Shown here piece after piece: positions 21,698-30,534 of a stretch of 43,820 nt of DNA. The translations under genes and the position numbers were made by a program. The notes below the pieces were generated by a model. It had not been told where the DNA came from, did no database searches, and saw only the letters and a list, made by a program, of their open reading frames with translations. The DNA is from a virus, in IMG/VR virus record IMGVR_UViG_3300032213_000931, positions 1-43,820 of that record. One strand, 5' to 3'. Numbering within the stretch: the stretch's first letter is position 1; each line of letters starts with the position of its first letter.

Positions 21698-24600
21698 GCA
21701 ACGTCCCAACAAACCTAATCCCGACCCGCATCACGGGACTGCCAGATTACACGGGGACGAGTACGCTCGGCTACTTCGCCTATGCGCTTGAAGGCCGCAC
21801 GTACAAGGTCCAATTCAGCCAACTCGCGGCGGTCGGCGCGGTGCCTTCGACGCGCGTCATCGGCACGGGCAACGGGCTGGAAGGCGGCGGGGATCTTTCG
21901 CAGAACCGCGTCATCTCGATTATCCCGCACGGCGTCGGCTATTCGCAGCTTGACTTTACGGGCGTTACCGCAGGGACGTATGGCTCGGCCGACACGGTTC
22001 CGTCGCTGACAATCGACGCCACTGGGCGCGTCACGGCGGCCGCCAACACGCCCATCGTCCTTTCGAACTATGTGCCCAGCAGCCGGACGGTTACCGCCGG
22101 TGCGGGCCTGACTGGCGGCGGCCAGCTCAACAACAACATCACAATCGCGCTCAACCCCTCGAACGCGACACCTCAGTCCTTGGGCGCAGCCTCAGCCGGT
22201 ACCGGCACGCAGGCTGCGAGGGACGATCACGTTCACCCTGCGGTGGACCTGACCGATACCTCGGAAACCCAAGGAGTGCTTCCCTTGGGCCGTGGCGGCA
22301 CCGGCGTCGCGCTGTCTCCCGTCGTCGGTGCCGTCATTTACGCGGACAATGACAGCCTCAATCAGACCGTTGCCGGTAACGCTGGCCAAATCCTGAAGTC
22401 CGCTGGCGGCCTCGGCGCTCCGTACTGGGACGACTTGCTCGCAGGCGGCACCGTCACGAGTGTGTCTGTCATCACCGCCAACGGCTTTGCTGGCACTGTC
22501 GCCAACTCGACGACGACCCCTGCCATTACGCTGACCACGACCGTCACGGGCCTTGTCAAGGCAAACGGCTCGGCGCTTTCGGCTGCCGTCGCAGGCACTG
22601 ACTACGTCGCGCCGGGCGCAATCACCACTAGCGGCCTGACCATGGCCACAGCGCGTTTGCTGGGCCGTACAACGGCAAGCAGCGGCGCGGTGGAGGAAAT
22701 CACCGTCGGCACTGGGCTTTCGTTCTCTGCGGGCTCCCTGACGAACTCTGCGCCCAATCAGGTGGTCAGCCTGACCGGCGGCACCGCGATTTCAATCAGC
22801 GGCACGTACCCGTCGTTCACAATCACCAACACCGCGCCAGACCAGATTGTCTCGCTGACCGGCGCTGGCACGACCGTTGTCACCGGCACGTACCCGTCGT
22901 TCACGATTACTTCTAGCGACCAGTATGGTGGCACCGTTACTTCGGTTTCGGTGGTGACCGCCAACGGCTTCGCGGGGACTGTGGCGAACGCCAGCACGAC
23001 CCCCGCAATCACGCTCACCACCAGCGTCTCTGGGCTTGTCAAAGGTAACGGGACCGCACTTTCCGCCGCGATTGCAGGCACCGACTATGTCGCGCCCGGC
23101 GCGTACACGTCCAGCGGCCTGACGATGGCCACGGCCCGTCTGTTGGGGCGCACAACGGCAAGCAGCGGCGCGGCCGAAGAAATCACAGTGGGCACCGGCC
23201 TTTCGCTTTCGGCGGGGTCGTTGACGAACAGCGCGCCTGACCAGACTGTAGTGTTGACTGCCGGTACTGGGATTTCAATCAGCAGCGCGTACCCGAACTT
23301 CACCATCACGAACAGCGCCCCTGACCAAACGGTCTCTTTGACCGGCGCGGGGACGACCGTTGTCACCGGCACCTATCCGAACTTCACGATTACCTCGAAC
23401 GACCAGTACACAGGCACTGTGACCAGCGTCGGCCTGTCCGGCGGCACGACTGGCCTGTCGGTCAGCGGCACGAACCCAATCACCACGAGCGGCACATTTA
23501 CGCTCGGCGGTACGCTCGTCGTTGCCAATGGCGGCACGGGTGCAACGACACTGACCGGCTACGTCAAGGGCAACGGCACTTCGGCCTTCACCGCGTCGGC
23601 CACAATTCCAGCCTCTGACATCAGCAGCGGCGCGGCCCTGACCAAGACCGACGACACCAACGTCACCCTGACGCTCGGCGGAAGCCCCTCGACTGCGCTG
23701 CTCGCGGCCACGTCCCTGACGCTCGGCTGGACTGGCCAGCTCGGTGTGACGCGCGGCGGCACGGGCACTGGCACGGCCTTCACGGCAGGCTCGATTGTTT
23801 TCGCGGGCGCGTCGGGCGTCTACTCGCAAGACAACGCGAACCTGTTCTGGGACGACAGCAACAATCGCCTCGGCATCGGCACAACGTCACCGAGCTATGC
23901 GGTCGAGGTTGCGGGCGACCTTCGCCTTGCTGGCGGCGGGGATCTCCGTTTGGGTTCGGCCACGGGCACAACTGGCACGGCGGGCGATAGTTCAATCTTC
24001 AGCGACGCCAACGACATGTACCTCAACACAGGGAATGCGACCCGTGTGTACATCGCAAATGGCGGCAACGTCGGCATCGGCAACACAGGGCCAACATACC
24101 GGCTCGACGTCTCTTCAGCGGACACAACTGCTAATCTTGGTTATGCTATGCGTATCCGCGCCAACGCGACGGCGGGAGGCGGCACGTTCCAATTCACTGA
24201 CAGCGGTGCTACGGCGCAGTGGGGCTTCTTGGCAGCTACAGCCACCTCGGTGACCTTGGACGCCACCAACGCGAGCATCCTTGCGTTCCGCACCAATAAC
24301 AGTGAACGCGCTCGCATTAGTAGCGGTGGCTTTTTTGGGATTGGGACGAGCGCACCACAGGTCGGTCTCCACGTTTCTTTCGCGGATCAATCGACCAATC
24401 GAGTGCGTCTGCAGAACACTGGTTCTGGCGGCGGCAACTTTGACATCATTGGCGGTCTTGCTGGGGCAAGTAATGCTGGTCTTTCATTCTTTGATGTAAC
24501 CAACTCTGCAACGCGGATGTATATCGACGCCAGCGGCAACGTCGGGATTGGGACAACATCGCCCAACTACAAACTCGAGGTTTACGGCAGCCCTGCGTGG

Positions 24601-25395
24601 ATCAGGAACTTTGCAGGCACGCCGTCATCGCCGACCGAGACACAGGATTGGCCGGTCTCGGCGTTCAACATCGCGTCTTACGGTGACTTCACGCTCCAGA
24701 CGATGCTTGCGTTCACGTTGCCAAATGATGGCAATTACTTCACGGGCTACAGCGTCTGGAACTTCAAACTCGACCAGACCGCAAGTTCGACCACTTCGTC
24801 GGGTGTAGCAGGTATGCAGTTCGGTGGACCCGGCTATCTTTCGTTCATGCCCGGCACCAGTGAAAAAGCGCGCATCACCAGCGGCGGTGCGTTTCTTGTC
24901 GGCACGACGTCGCCCCTCGCCGGTAACACTTCAAACGAGTTTAAGAACACGACTGCGGGCCTGTGGCCGCTCACGCTTAACTGTAATGACCGTGGCCTTT
25001 TGGTTCGTAACTCGGCAGCGGGCAGCGGTTTCTACGCCTACTTTGAATATAACGGCGGGACTAACAACGGGTCGATTTCGTGGTCCGGCGGCACGACTGC
25101 GTACAATACAACCTCGGATTACCGCCTGAAAGAGGTCGAAGGTCCAATCACCAACAGCGGCGCGTACATCGACGCCCTGAACCCAGTGCAAGGTCACTGG
25201 AAGTCTGACGGCACGCGTTTCGTTGGCCTTGTCGCGCATGAGGTTCAGGAAGTCTCCGAGACCCCTGTGGTCACGGGCGAGAAGGACGGCGAGATGATGC
25301 AACAGATGGACTACTCTTCTCCCGAAATTATTGGTAATATGATCGCGGAACTTAAATCACTTCGTGCCCGCGTGGCGCAACTGGAAGGAAAATAA
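21694..25395 (+). CDS. Large tail fibre/spike with S74 intramolecular chaperone
   Basis: 1233 aa. The N-terminus (VPTNLIPTRITGLPDYTGTS) looks like a virion-attachment segment. The body is Gly/Thr/Ser/Val-rich beta structure with two 161-aa repeats (about residues 251-572) and several GIGT-xxPxY/L repeats. The C-terminal 93 residues are a peptidase S74 domain: TSDYRLKE with the catalytic Ser1141/Lys1146 pair, then FVGLVAHEVQEV, then a terminal coiled coil (IAELKSLRARVAQLEGK). The S74 domain trimerises the fibre and cleaves itself before Ser1141. TTG start overlaps the previous stop (GAGGA 9 nt upstream). Receptor binding is inferred. Confidence 0.9.
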   Translation: MSNVPTNLIPTRITGLPDYTGTSTLGYFAYALEGRTYKVQFSQLAAVGAVPSTRVIGTGNGLEGGGDLSQNRVISIIPHGVGYSQLDFTGVTAGTYGSADTVPSLTIDATGRVTAAANTPIVLSNYVPSSRTVTAGAGLTGGGQLNNNITIALNPSNATPQSLGAASAGTGTQAARDDHVHPAVDLTDTSETQGVLPLGRGGTGVALSPVVGAVIYADNDSLNQTVAGNAGQILKSAGGLGAPYWDDLLAGGTVTSVSVITANGFAGTVANSTTTPAITLTTTVTGLVKANGSALSAAVAGTDYVAPGAITTSGLTMATARLLGRTTASSGAVEEITVGTGLSFSAGSLTNSAPNQVVSLTGGTAISISGTYPSFTITNTAPDQIVSLTGAGTTVVTGTYPSFTITSSDQYGGTVTSVSVVTANGFAGTVANASTTPAITLTTSVSGLVKGNGTALSAAIAGTDYVAPGAYTSSGLTMATARLLGRTTASSGAAEEITVGTGLSLSAGSLTNSAPDQTVVLTAGTGISISSAYPNFTITNSAPDQTVSLTGAGTTVVTGTYPNFTITSNDQYTGTVTSVGLSGGTTGLSVSGTNPITTSGTFTLGGTLVVANGGTGATTLTGYVKGNGTSAFTASATIPASDISSGAALTKTDDTNVTLTLGGSPSTALLAATSLTLGWTGQLGVTRGGTGTGTAFTAGSIVFAGASGVYSQDNANLFWDDSNNRLGIGTTSPSYAVEVAGDLRLAGGGDLRLGSATGTTGTAGDSSIFSDANDMYLNTGNATRVYIANGGNVGIGNTGPTYRLDVSSADTTANLGYAMRIRANATAGGGTFQFTDSGATAQWGFLAATATSVTLDATNASILAFRTNNSERARISSGGFFGIGTSAPQVGLHVSFADQSTNRVRLQNTGSGGGNFDIIGGLAGASNAGLSFFDVTNSATRMYIDASGNVGIGTTSPNYKLEVYGSPAWIRNFAGTPSSPTETQDWPVSAFNIASYGDFTLQTMLAFTLPNDGNYFTGYSVWNFKLDQTASSTTSSGVAGMQFGGPGYLSFMPGTSEKARITSGGAFLVGTTSPLAGNTSNEFKNTTAGLWPLTLNCNDRGLLVRNSAAGSGFYAYFEYNGGTNNGSISWSGGTTAYNTTSDYRLKEVEGPITNSGAYIDALNPVQGHWKSDGTRFVGLVAHEVQEVSETPVVTGEKDGEMMQQMDYSSPEIIGNMIAELKSLRARVAQLEGK
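22444..23409 (+). repeat. Two tandem 483-nt repeats in the fibre gene
   Basis: A unit starting GGTVTSVSV (22444) recurs at 22927, and a partial third start (TGTVTSVGLSGG) follows at 23410. The period is exactly 483 nt (161 aa). The units share GFAGTVAN, GTDYVAPGA, GLTMATARLLGRTTASSGA, VGTGLS and VVTGTYP. They can vary fibre length by recombination. Confidence 0.85.
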
Positions 25396-25396
25396 A

Positions 25397-25726
25397 ATGG
25401 CAACAACGTACACTTGGGCTGTCGTGCAGATGGACGCATATCCCGAAGCAGATGGCGACACCGATGTGGTCTTCAACGTCCACTGGACGCTGACCGGCAC
25501 CGAGGCTGGTTTCAGCGGCTCGGTTTACGGCACGCAAACTGTCAGCGCTGACCCTGACGCACCGTTCACGCCCTACGCGGATCTCACCGAAGCTCAGGTT
25601 ATCGGTTGGGTGCAGGCTGCCATGGGTGCGGAAGTCGTTGCGGGCTATGAGGCAAGCGTGGCCCAGCAAATCAATGATCAGGTCGCACCACCAGTTGTCA
25701 CGCCACCTCTCCCATGGAGCGCATAA
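25397..25726 (+). CDS. Small fibre-associated protein, unknown
   Basis: 109 aa from ATG 25397 with GGAAGGAA upstream. One beta-rich domain (TYTWAVVQMDAYPEADGDTD, VVFNVHWTLTGTEAGFSGSV) then a helix (LTEAQVIGWVQAAMG) and a Pro-rich tail. Such proteins routinely follow fibre genes in marine phages and are of unknown function; a fibre-assembly or tip role is conceivable. Confidence 0.6.
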   Translation: MATTYTWAVVQMDAYPEADGDTDVVFNVHWTLTGTEAGFSGSVYGTQTVSADPDAPFTPYADLTEAQVIGWVQAAMGAEVVAGYEASVAQQINDQVAPPVVTPPLPWSA

Positions 25727-25878
25727 TGGAACTGAACCTCAAGCTAACCGTTGAAGAAATCAACGCCGTTCTCCAGACTTTGGGCAACCTGCCTACGTCT
25801 TCTGGCGCGTGGCCTTTGGCCGTCAAGATTAAGCAGCAGGCTGACGCCCAGATGCCGCAACAGGAGCCGACCGAATGA
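25726..25878 (+). CDS. 50-aa conserved small phage protein
   Basis: Starts by TAATG overlap and ends overlapping the next ATG (ATGA). LNLKLTVEEINAVLQTLGNL, then WPLAVKIKQQADAQ. The pattern 'LTVEE.N.VL..LG..P....L..KI..Q' is found in many phages just after fibre genes. Function unknown. Confidence 0.65.
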   Translation: MELNLKLTVEEINAVLQTLGNLPTSSGAWPLAVKIKQQADAQMPQQEPTE

Positions 25879-26237
25879 TCGAGCAACTAATCTCACGCGT
25901 GTTCTACGCCCGCAACGTCGCGCACTTCGAGCATTGGCGCGCGAAGGGCGACGGCAGCTACGCCAAGCACAAGGCGCTGGGCCACTTTTACGACGACATC
26001 ATCGACGCGATTGACGACCTCGTGGAGGCCTATCAGGGTGCGTTTGAACTGATTGGCAACATCCCAGCACCCGAGACGCCCAAGGGCGACGTCCTGAAGC
26101 TGCTGGAGGCCGACGCGGCGTGGGTTGAAGAGCATCACGAGGACATCTGCAGGGGCAACCGCGCAGTGGCTAATTTGGTCGATGGCGTCACGGGCGTGTA
26201 CCTCAGCGCAATCTACAAACTGCGGAACTTGAAATAA
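25875..26237 (+). CDS. Ferritin-like/DUF5856-type helical protein
   Basis: 120 aa all-helical. FYARNVAHFEHWRAKGDGSY, AKHKALGHFYDDIIDAIDDL and EAYQGAFELIGNIP match the DUF5856 pattern, a Dps/ferritin-like four-helix fold with His/Glu/Asp at bundle positions. ATG overlaps the previous stop. Whether it binds metal or is structural is unknown. Confidence 0.65.
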   Translation: MIEQLISRVFYARNVAHFEHWRAKGDGSYAKHKALGHFYDDIIDAIDDLVEAYQGAFELIGNIPAPETPKGDVLKLLEADAAWVEEHHEDICRGNRAVANLVDGVTGVYLSAIYKLRNLK

Positions 26238-26464
26238 TGGACACGAACACCCTCTTCACCGTCCTCGGCTTTGTTATCACGGCTCTCAGCTTCATTGGGG
26301 CCTTAATTACGGTTTGGGTCAACCTGACCAACAAGCTGACGCTGCTTGAGGCGCGTCTCGGCTTTGGCGATGAGAAGTTCAACGCCATCGACAAGAAGTT
26401 CGACGAGGTGATGACGCACCTCCGCAGGATTGAGGACAAATTGGACAACAAGGCGGATCGATGA
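26237..26464 (+). CDS. Single-TM coiled-coil protein (holin or spanin-like candidate)
   Basis: 75 aa. One transmembrane helix (about 8-29: TVLGFVITALSFIGALITVW) and a C-terminal charged coiled coil (FNAIDKKFDEVMTHLRRIED). This layout fits type III-like holins or an inner-membrane spanin subunit. It starts by overlap (TAATG) and lies before two secreted proteins and the endolysin region, which favours a lysis or envelope role. Confidence 0.55.
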   Translation: MDTNTLFTVLGFVITALSFIGALITVWVNLTNKLTLLEARLGFGDEKFNAIDKKFDEVMTHLRRIEDKLDNKADR

Positions 26465-27279
26465 TGAAACGGTTTCTGTTTGGTTTTGTGGCCGCCACTA
26501 GCGCGGCTTCTCTCGTGTTCGCGCAGACAACCCCTGCGCCGGTATCATACGTCTATGACACGACGACCAACAGCACGTCGAACAACACAAATACGTCCAC
26601 CAACACCAATACGAACAACAACACGTCCACCAGCACGTCAACCAATACGAATATCAACCAGAACGTCAATTCTGGCACGATGACGAATAACAATAACAAC
26701 ACGACCACCAGCACGAACGTGAACCAGAATATCAACTCTGGCACGATGACGAATATCAACCAGAACAGCTCGACTAGCACGTCGGTGAACTCGAACTCGA
26801 ACCACAACTACAACAACGACGTGTCGAACTCGACGGTCAACAGCACGACGAACAACGTCAACCAGAACAACAACGTCAACGTCAATGACAGCAAGTCCAC
26901 GAGCTACAGCGAGAGCGTGAACCGGCAGGTCATCGACCAAAACATCAAGTCGCCACCGCCCAGCGCTATCGCGCCAAGCATGATGTCCTACAGCCAAGAC
27001 CTCTGCACCACTGGGCAGTCCGGTGCAGTGCAGACGCAAATCATTGGCCTGTCGGCCGGTCGCACTGTGCGCGACCAAAACTGCGAGCGGATGAAGCTCT
27101 CGAAGACCCTGTACGACATGGGCATGCGCGTTGCCGCCGTGAGCCTTCTGTGCCAAGATCCGCGCGTTTTTAAGGCGATGGAGATGGCCGGAACGCCCTG
27201 CCCGTTCATGGGCGCAATCGGTGAAGCTGCGACAGCGGCATGGGAAGAAAATGCTGACCGCCGCCCCGACGCAGACTAA
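26461..27279 (+). CDS. Secreted Asn/Thr/Ser-rich protein with conserved C-terminal domain
   Basis: 272 aa. Signal peptide (MKRFLFGFVAATSAASLVFA, predicted cleavage before QTTP). Residues about 38-145 are almost only Asn, Thr, Ser and Val, with an imperfect repeat (NINQNVNSGTMTN, NVNQNINSGTMTN). The C-terminal domain has four Cys (LCTTGQSGAVQTQIIGLSAG, NCERMKLSKTLYDMGMRVAA, LLCQDPRVFKAMEMAGTPCP). The C-terminal module is seen in other phages in lysis regions; function unknown. Start may be 26464 rather than 26461. Confidence 0.6.
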   Translation: MMKRFLFGFVAATSAASLVFAQTTPAPVSYVYDTTTNSTSNNTNTSTNTNTNNNTSTSTSTNTNINQNVNSGTMTNNNNNTTTSTNVNQNINSGTMTNINQNSSTSTSVNSNSNHNYNNDVSNSTVNSTTNNVNQNNNVNVNDSKSTSYSESVNRQVIDQNIKSPPPSAIAPSMMSYSQDLCTTGQSGAVQTQIIGLSAGRTVRDQNCERMKLSKTLYDMGMRVAAVSLLCQDPRVFKAMEMAGTPCPFMGAIGEAATAAWEENADRRPDAD

Positions 27280-28687
27280 GCGTCTAATCTCTCTACTGGC
27301 TGCATTGCTGGTCAGTACATCTGCGGCTGCGCAGACCTACGAGCCTGTCTTAGTAACCCCGCAAATCCTCGGCGCTCCCACGACGATGACGCCGCTCAAT
27401 TTGGGGGACGATAACACGCGGAACGTAGCTCTTGGCTTTGATTTCGATTATTGGGGCCAGACATTCTCTGACGTTTGGGTGTCGAGCAACGGCTTTGTGT
27501 CGTTTCAGAGCGGCAATCATCTGTGCTGCAACGGGCAGCCTATCGAAATGGCGCAGCGCAACACCATTTACGCCTACTGGTCGGACCTGATTAGCTACAC
27601 GGGCAACCCATATTATCGCCGCGACGACGGCTCTATCCTGTTCGGCTGGTATGGCGTGAACGAGTATGGCACGAACAACAGCAGCACCTTCGAGATTGGC
27701 CTCTTTGCCGACGGTAGGATACAACTGAACTTCGGCAACCTTGGCTTCTCTGGCTATCGCGACTTTACTGCGGGCCTCACCGGCCCAACTGCGAACGACA
27801 ATATCTCGCTCTTCTATGGGCGCAATCCACAGTTCCTTCAGAACCAGTCTGGCGTCCTGTCGTGGATTACGCCTCAGCCAGAGGTCGTTGACTGCAACGC
27901 AACGCCCATGGACCCAACCTGCCCGCCCGCCGCAGAGGCCATAGCTGATCCTGTGGCCGCGATTGCCGAAGCCGTGGAGCAAAGCGTTGAGCTTGAGCCA
28001 GAGCAAGCATCTCAGGTGCAAGAAATGGCCGAAGCCGCACTTGAGCGGGCGGAAGAAGAAACTGCGGCCACGGAAGCCACAACGTCCGAGGACGAGCCAG
28101 AAGCTGCCGCAGAGGCTGTTGCGGACGAGGGCGAGGCCGACACCGCTGAACGACTGGACCCCGATGAGGTCGCAGCGCTGGCCGCGACGGGGGCAGACTA
28201 CACCGAGAGCGCGCAACAAGACGCCGCCATGCAGGAGGCGCAAGACGCCTCGTCGTCGAGTGCGTTCACCACACAGATGCGCTTCGATACTACGTTCGGT
28301 GGGGCACTTTCTATAGGGCCAACAATATCAGTGGCGCAGAGCGCGTCCCCATTGGACATGGCAATCTCGGGAGGCAGTCCGGTGTCCCTAGCTAATACAG
28401 CGGAAACTCTGGGTCTTAATTCGCCTCCGCCTGTGGTTTCTGCCGCAAACGCGTCGCAGTCCGAAAGTGGCATGTCCGAGGGGCAGGGAGAAACGATTTC
28501 AGCTATGGGTGCCGTGCCGGGCTTCGCTGCGTACACGCAGGCATCCTTACAAGATAGGGCTGACTTTTACGCAGTTCGTGATATATACCGCAACCGCAGG
28601 CTGCGGGACGCGAACTTTGAATTGTATCGCTTGATGCAGACAAACGATGCCCGTTGGCAGGAGATGGTAGATGAGCAGTACAGATGA
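27251..28687 (+). CDS. Secreted protein with nidogen-like beta domain
   Basis: 478 aa from ATG 27251 (GGGAAG upstream; overlaps the previous gene by 29 nt). Signal peptide (LISLLAALLVSTSAAAQ). Residues about 60-205 resemble the NIDO/nidogen-type domain: FDFDYWGQTFSDVWVSSNGF, AYWSDLISY, then FEIGLFADGRIQLNFGNLGF. An acidic Ala/Glu-rich disordered region follows, and the C-terminus ends in a helix with FYAVRDIYRNRRLRDANFEL. Unusual in a phage; it may act outside the inner membrane or on the surface, which is inference. Confidence 0.55.
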   Translation: MLTAAPTQTKRLISLLAALLVSTSAAAQTYEPVLVTPQILGAPTTMTPLNLGDDNTRNVALGFDFDYWGQTFSDVWVSSNGFVSFQSGNHLCCNGQPIEMAQRNTIYAYWSDLISYTGNPYYRRDDGSILFGWYGVNEYGTNNSSTFEIGLFADGRIQLNFGNLGFSGYRDFTAGLTGPTANDNISLFYGRNPQFLQNQSGVLSWITPQPEVVDCNATPMDPTCPPAAEAIADPVAAIAEAVEQSVELEPEQASQVQEMAEAALERAEEETAATEATTSEDEPEAAAEAVADEGEADTAERLDPDEVAALAATGADYTESAQQDAAMQEAQDASSSSAFTTQMRFDTTFGGALSIGPTISVAQSASPLDMAISGGSPVSLANTAETLGLNSPPPVVSAANASQSESGMSEGQGETISAMGAVPGFAAYTQASLQDRADFYAVRDIYRNRRLRDANFELYRLMQTNDARWQEMVDEQYR

Positions 28688-29192
28688 GGAACCCAAGGTC
28701 GCCTTCGACGAGAGCGGCTTCAGCTTCAGCATTGGTAAATTGAGCAGTGGTAAAATCGCCATTATCTTTGCGGCCTTTTCGACAGTCCTTGGTGGGTTGT
28801 GGGCTGGCTTTCAGGTGTACCAGCAGTTTCTGACCATGAAGGAAGTCACAGCGGCTTATGTGCCGCCAGACCTATCGGGCATTGAAAGCCGCATTTCTGT
28901 GTTGGATGAGCGCGTCACGAGCGTCGAGCGTCTGACCAAAATCAACAGCGAAGCCTTGAATTATATGACCGGCTCGATCTCCAGCAGCGTCAGCGGTACG
29001 CGCCAGACGGTTGACGCGGTGTCGAGTAGCGTTAGGAATAGCGACGCGCAGAATATGGCAATGCAGCGCGCTATCATAGAGCAACTGCGCCAGCAGGATC
29101 AGGAGCAGCAGCGTCGGGTCAAGGAACTTGAAGCCCAGACTGCGGAACGTATTCAAAAGACGCTGGCAAACCCGCTGGCCGGAAAGGACTGA
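28671..29192 (+). CDS. Single-TM coiled-coil membrane protein
   Basis: 173 aa. TM helix about residues 28-50 (KIAIIFAAFSTVLGGLWAGF), then an extended coiled coil (ESRISVLDERVTSVERLTKI, later QLRQQDQEQQRRVKELEAQT). It overlaps the previous gene by 17 nt and has GGAG 7 nt before the ATG. The layout fits an inner-membrane spanin (Rz) or holin-antagonist type protein; not proven. Confidence 0.55.
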   Translation: MSSTDEEPKVAFDESGFSFSIGKLSSGKIAIIFAAFSTVLGGLWAGFQVYQQFLTMKEVTAAYVPPDLSGIESRISVLDERVTSVERLTKINSEALNYMTGSISSSVSGTRQTVDAVSSSVRNSDAQNMAMQRAIIEQLRQQDQEQQRRVKELEAQTAERIQKTLANPLAGKD

Positions 29193-29698
29193 TGATGGAA
29201 GATAAATTAATGGATGCGCGCATCAAGGCGCTCTTGTTGGCCGCCCGCACGATGGCGTTTGTCATCTGCACGATTACCATCGCCATGATTGCGGGCCTGT
29301 TCGTGTCGAACGAAATCATCGACAACAAGGACGTGTTCGGCTTGCTGTCGTACGTGATGACCTCGGTTGTCGGCGCTGTGGCTGGTTCCTACGCCACGCT
29401 GATGGGCATGAAGGGCGAGTTGGTTCCGCCACCGCCGGAAGACCGCAATGACCCTGAGCCAGAAGAGCCTGCGCCAGCACCACTGCCGCCACTCGACCTG
29501 ACGCCCGCGATGGAGGCAACAGAGCCTATGGGCCACGAGGGCACGACTGCCGTCGACACGCCAGACCTTCCTGACGACGATGATGACGATGACATGGAGC
29601 CTTGGGAGAAGTATCGCGGTGACCTGCGGTATGACATCAACGGCGACGGCGTGGTTGATGAAAACGACTTTCCAGATTGGCGGAGTGCAGGGAAATGA
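29192..29698 (+). CDS. Two-TM holin-like protein with EF-hand/dockerin-type loop
   Basis: 168 aa. Two hydrophobic helices (about 19-40 and 48-70) fit a small holin. They are followed by a Pro/Glu-rich linker, a run of Asp, and a single canonical 12-residue calcium loop (DINGDGVVDEND, 148-159; ligands D148, N150, D152, D156, D159), as in dockerin repeats or EF-hands. It lies just upstream of the endolysin. Holin assignment is from topology and position; the calcium loop is unusual for a holin. Confidence 0.55.
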   Translation: MMEDKLMDARIKALLLAARTMAFVICTITIAMIAGLFVSNEIIDNKDVFGLLSYVMTSVVGAVAGSYATLMGMKGELVPPPPEDRNDPEPEEPAPAPLPPLDLTPAMEATEPMGHEGTTAVDTPDLPDDDDDDDMEPWEKYRGDLRYDINGDGVVDENDFPDWRSAGK

Positions 29699-30306
29699 GC
29701 CTAATTAATCTACAAAAGAAAATCGGCGTAACGGCTGACGGGGCTTTTGGCCCCGGCACGCTCAAGGCGGCGGCAGCTTACTACAAGCTGTCGCCCAATC
29801 GGGCCGCGCATTTCTTTGCCCAAACGGCGCACGAAAGCGGCAACTTCAAGGCGTTCAGCGAGAACCTGAACTACGGCTGGAAGGGCCTGCGCGGCATCTT
29901 CGGGAAGTACTTCCCGACCGAAGGCATGGCCAAGAACTACGAACGCCAGCCGCAGCGCATCGCCAACCGCGTCTACGCCAACCGCATGGCCAACGGCGAC
30001 GAGGCCTCCGGCGACGGTTGGAAGTACCGGGGCAGGGGTGCCCTCCAACTCACCGGGAAGGCCAACTACCAAGCCTTCGCCGACTATATCGGTCGTCCCG
30101 ACGTGATGGACAACCCAGACCTTGTGGCCGGTGAACTCTGCTTCGAGAGCGCTCTGTGGTTCTTCGACAAGAACAAGTTGTGGGGTATCTGCGATCAGGG
30201 CATCAACGATGCCGCAATCCTCGCGCTGACAAAGCGTATCAACGGGGGCACACACGGCCTCGATGACCGCAAACTGAAGACCAAAAAATACGCCGCTTGG
30301 GTGTAA
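29695..30306 (+). CDS. Endolysin, GH19 (chitinase-like lysozyme)
   Basis: 203 aa peptidoglycan hydrolase. ATG 29695 overlaps the previous stop. An N-terminal short peptidoglycan-binding-like segment (LQKKIGVTADGAFGPGTLKA) precedes the GH19 core: HFFAQTAHESGNFKAFSENL with catalytic Glu47 and candidate second Glu56, then YRGRGALQLTGKANYQAFAD and CFESALWFFDKNKLWGICDQ. No signal peptide or TM, so it needs a holin for export. Confidence 0.9.
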   Translation: MSLINLQKKIGVTADGAFGPGTLKAAAAYYKLSPNRAAHFFAQTAHESGNFKAFSENLNYGWKGLRGIFGKYFPTEGMAKNYERQPQRIANRVYANRMANGDEASGDGWKYRGRGALQLTGKANYQAFADYIGRPDVMDNPDLVAGELCFESALWFFDKNKLWGICDQGINDAAILALTKRINGGTHGLDDRKLKTKKYAAWV

Positions 30307-30316
30307 GGAGATTACC

Positions 30317-30493
30317 ATGAACCTCAAGAAATTGCTTGTCTCGAAAGTCAAAGATGCGGCCCTCAAAGAGGCCACAAATAAAATCATGCCTATGGACGGC
30401 GACGCACCCAAGAAGCTCGGGAAAGGCAAGCTGGCCGCAATCCTTGCCGTCGTCGCTGCAATCGCAGCTGCTATTCCTGAATTGATTAAGTGA
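30317..30493 (+). CDS. 58-aa small membrane protein after the endolysin
   Basis: AAGGAG stands 6-7 nt before ATG 30317. A basic N-terminal helix (MNLKKLLVSKVKDAALKEAT) is followed by a C-terminal hydrophobic helix (LAAILAVVAAIAAAIPELIK). Possible accessory holin or antiholin; only topology supports this. Confidence 0.6.
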   Translation: MNLKKLLVSKVKDAALKEATNKIMPMDGDAPKKLGKGKLAAILAVVAAIAAAIPELIK

Positions 30494-30534
30494 GACGCTG
30501 TTAAATCTCTACAGAACTGCTATAAGGACGGCCT

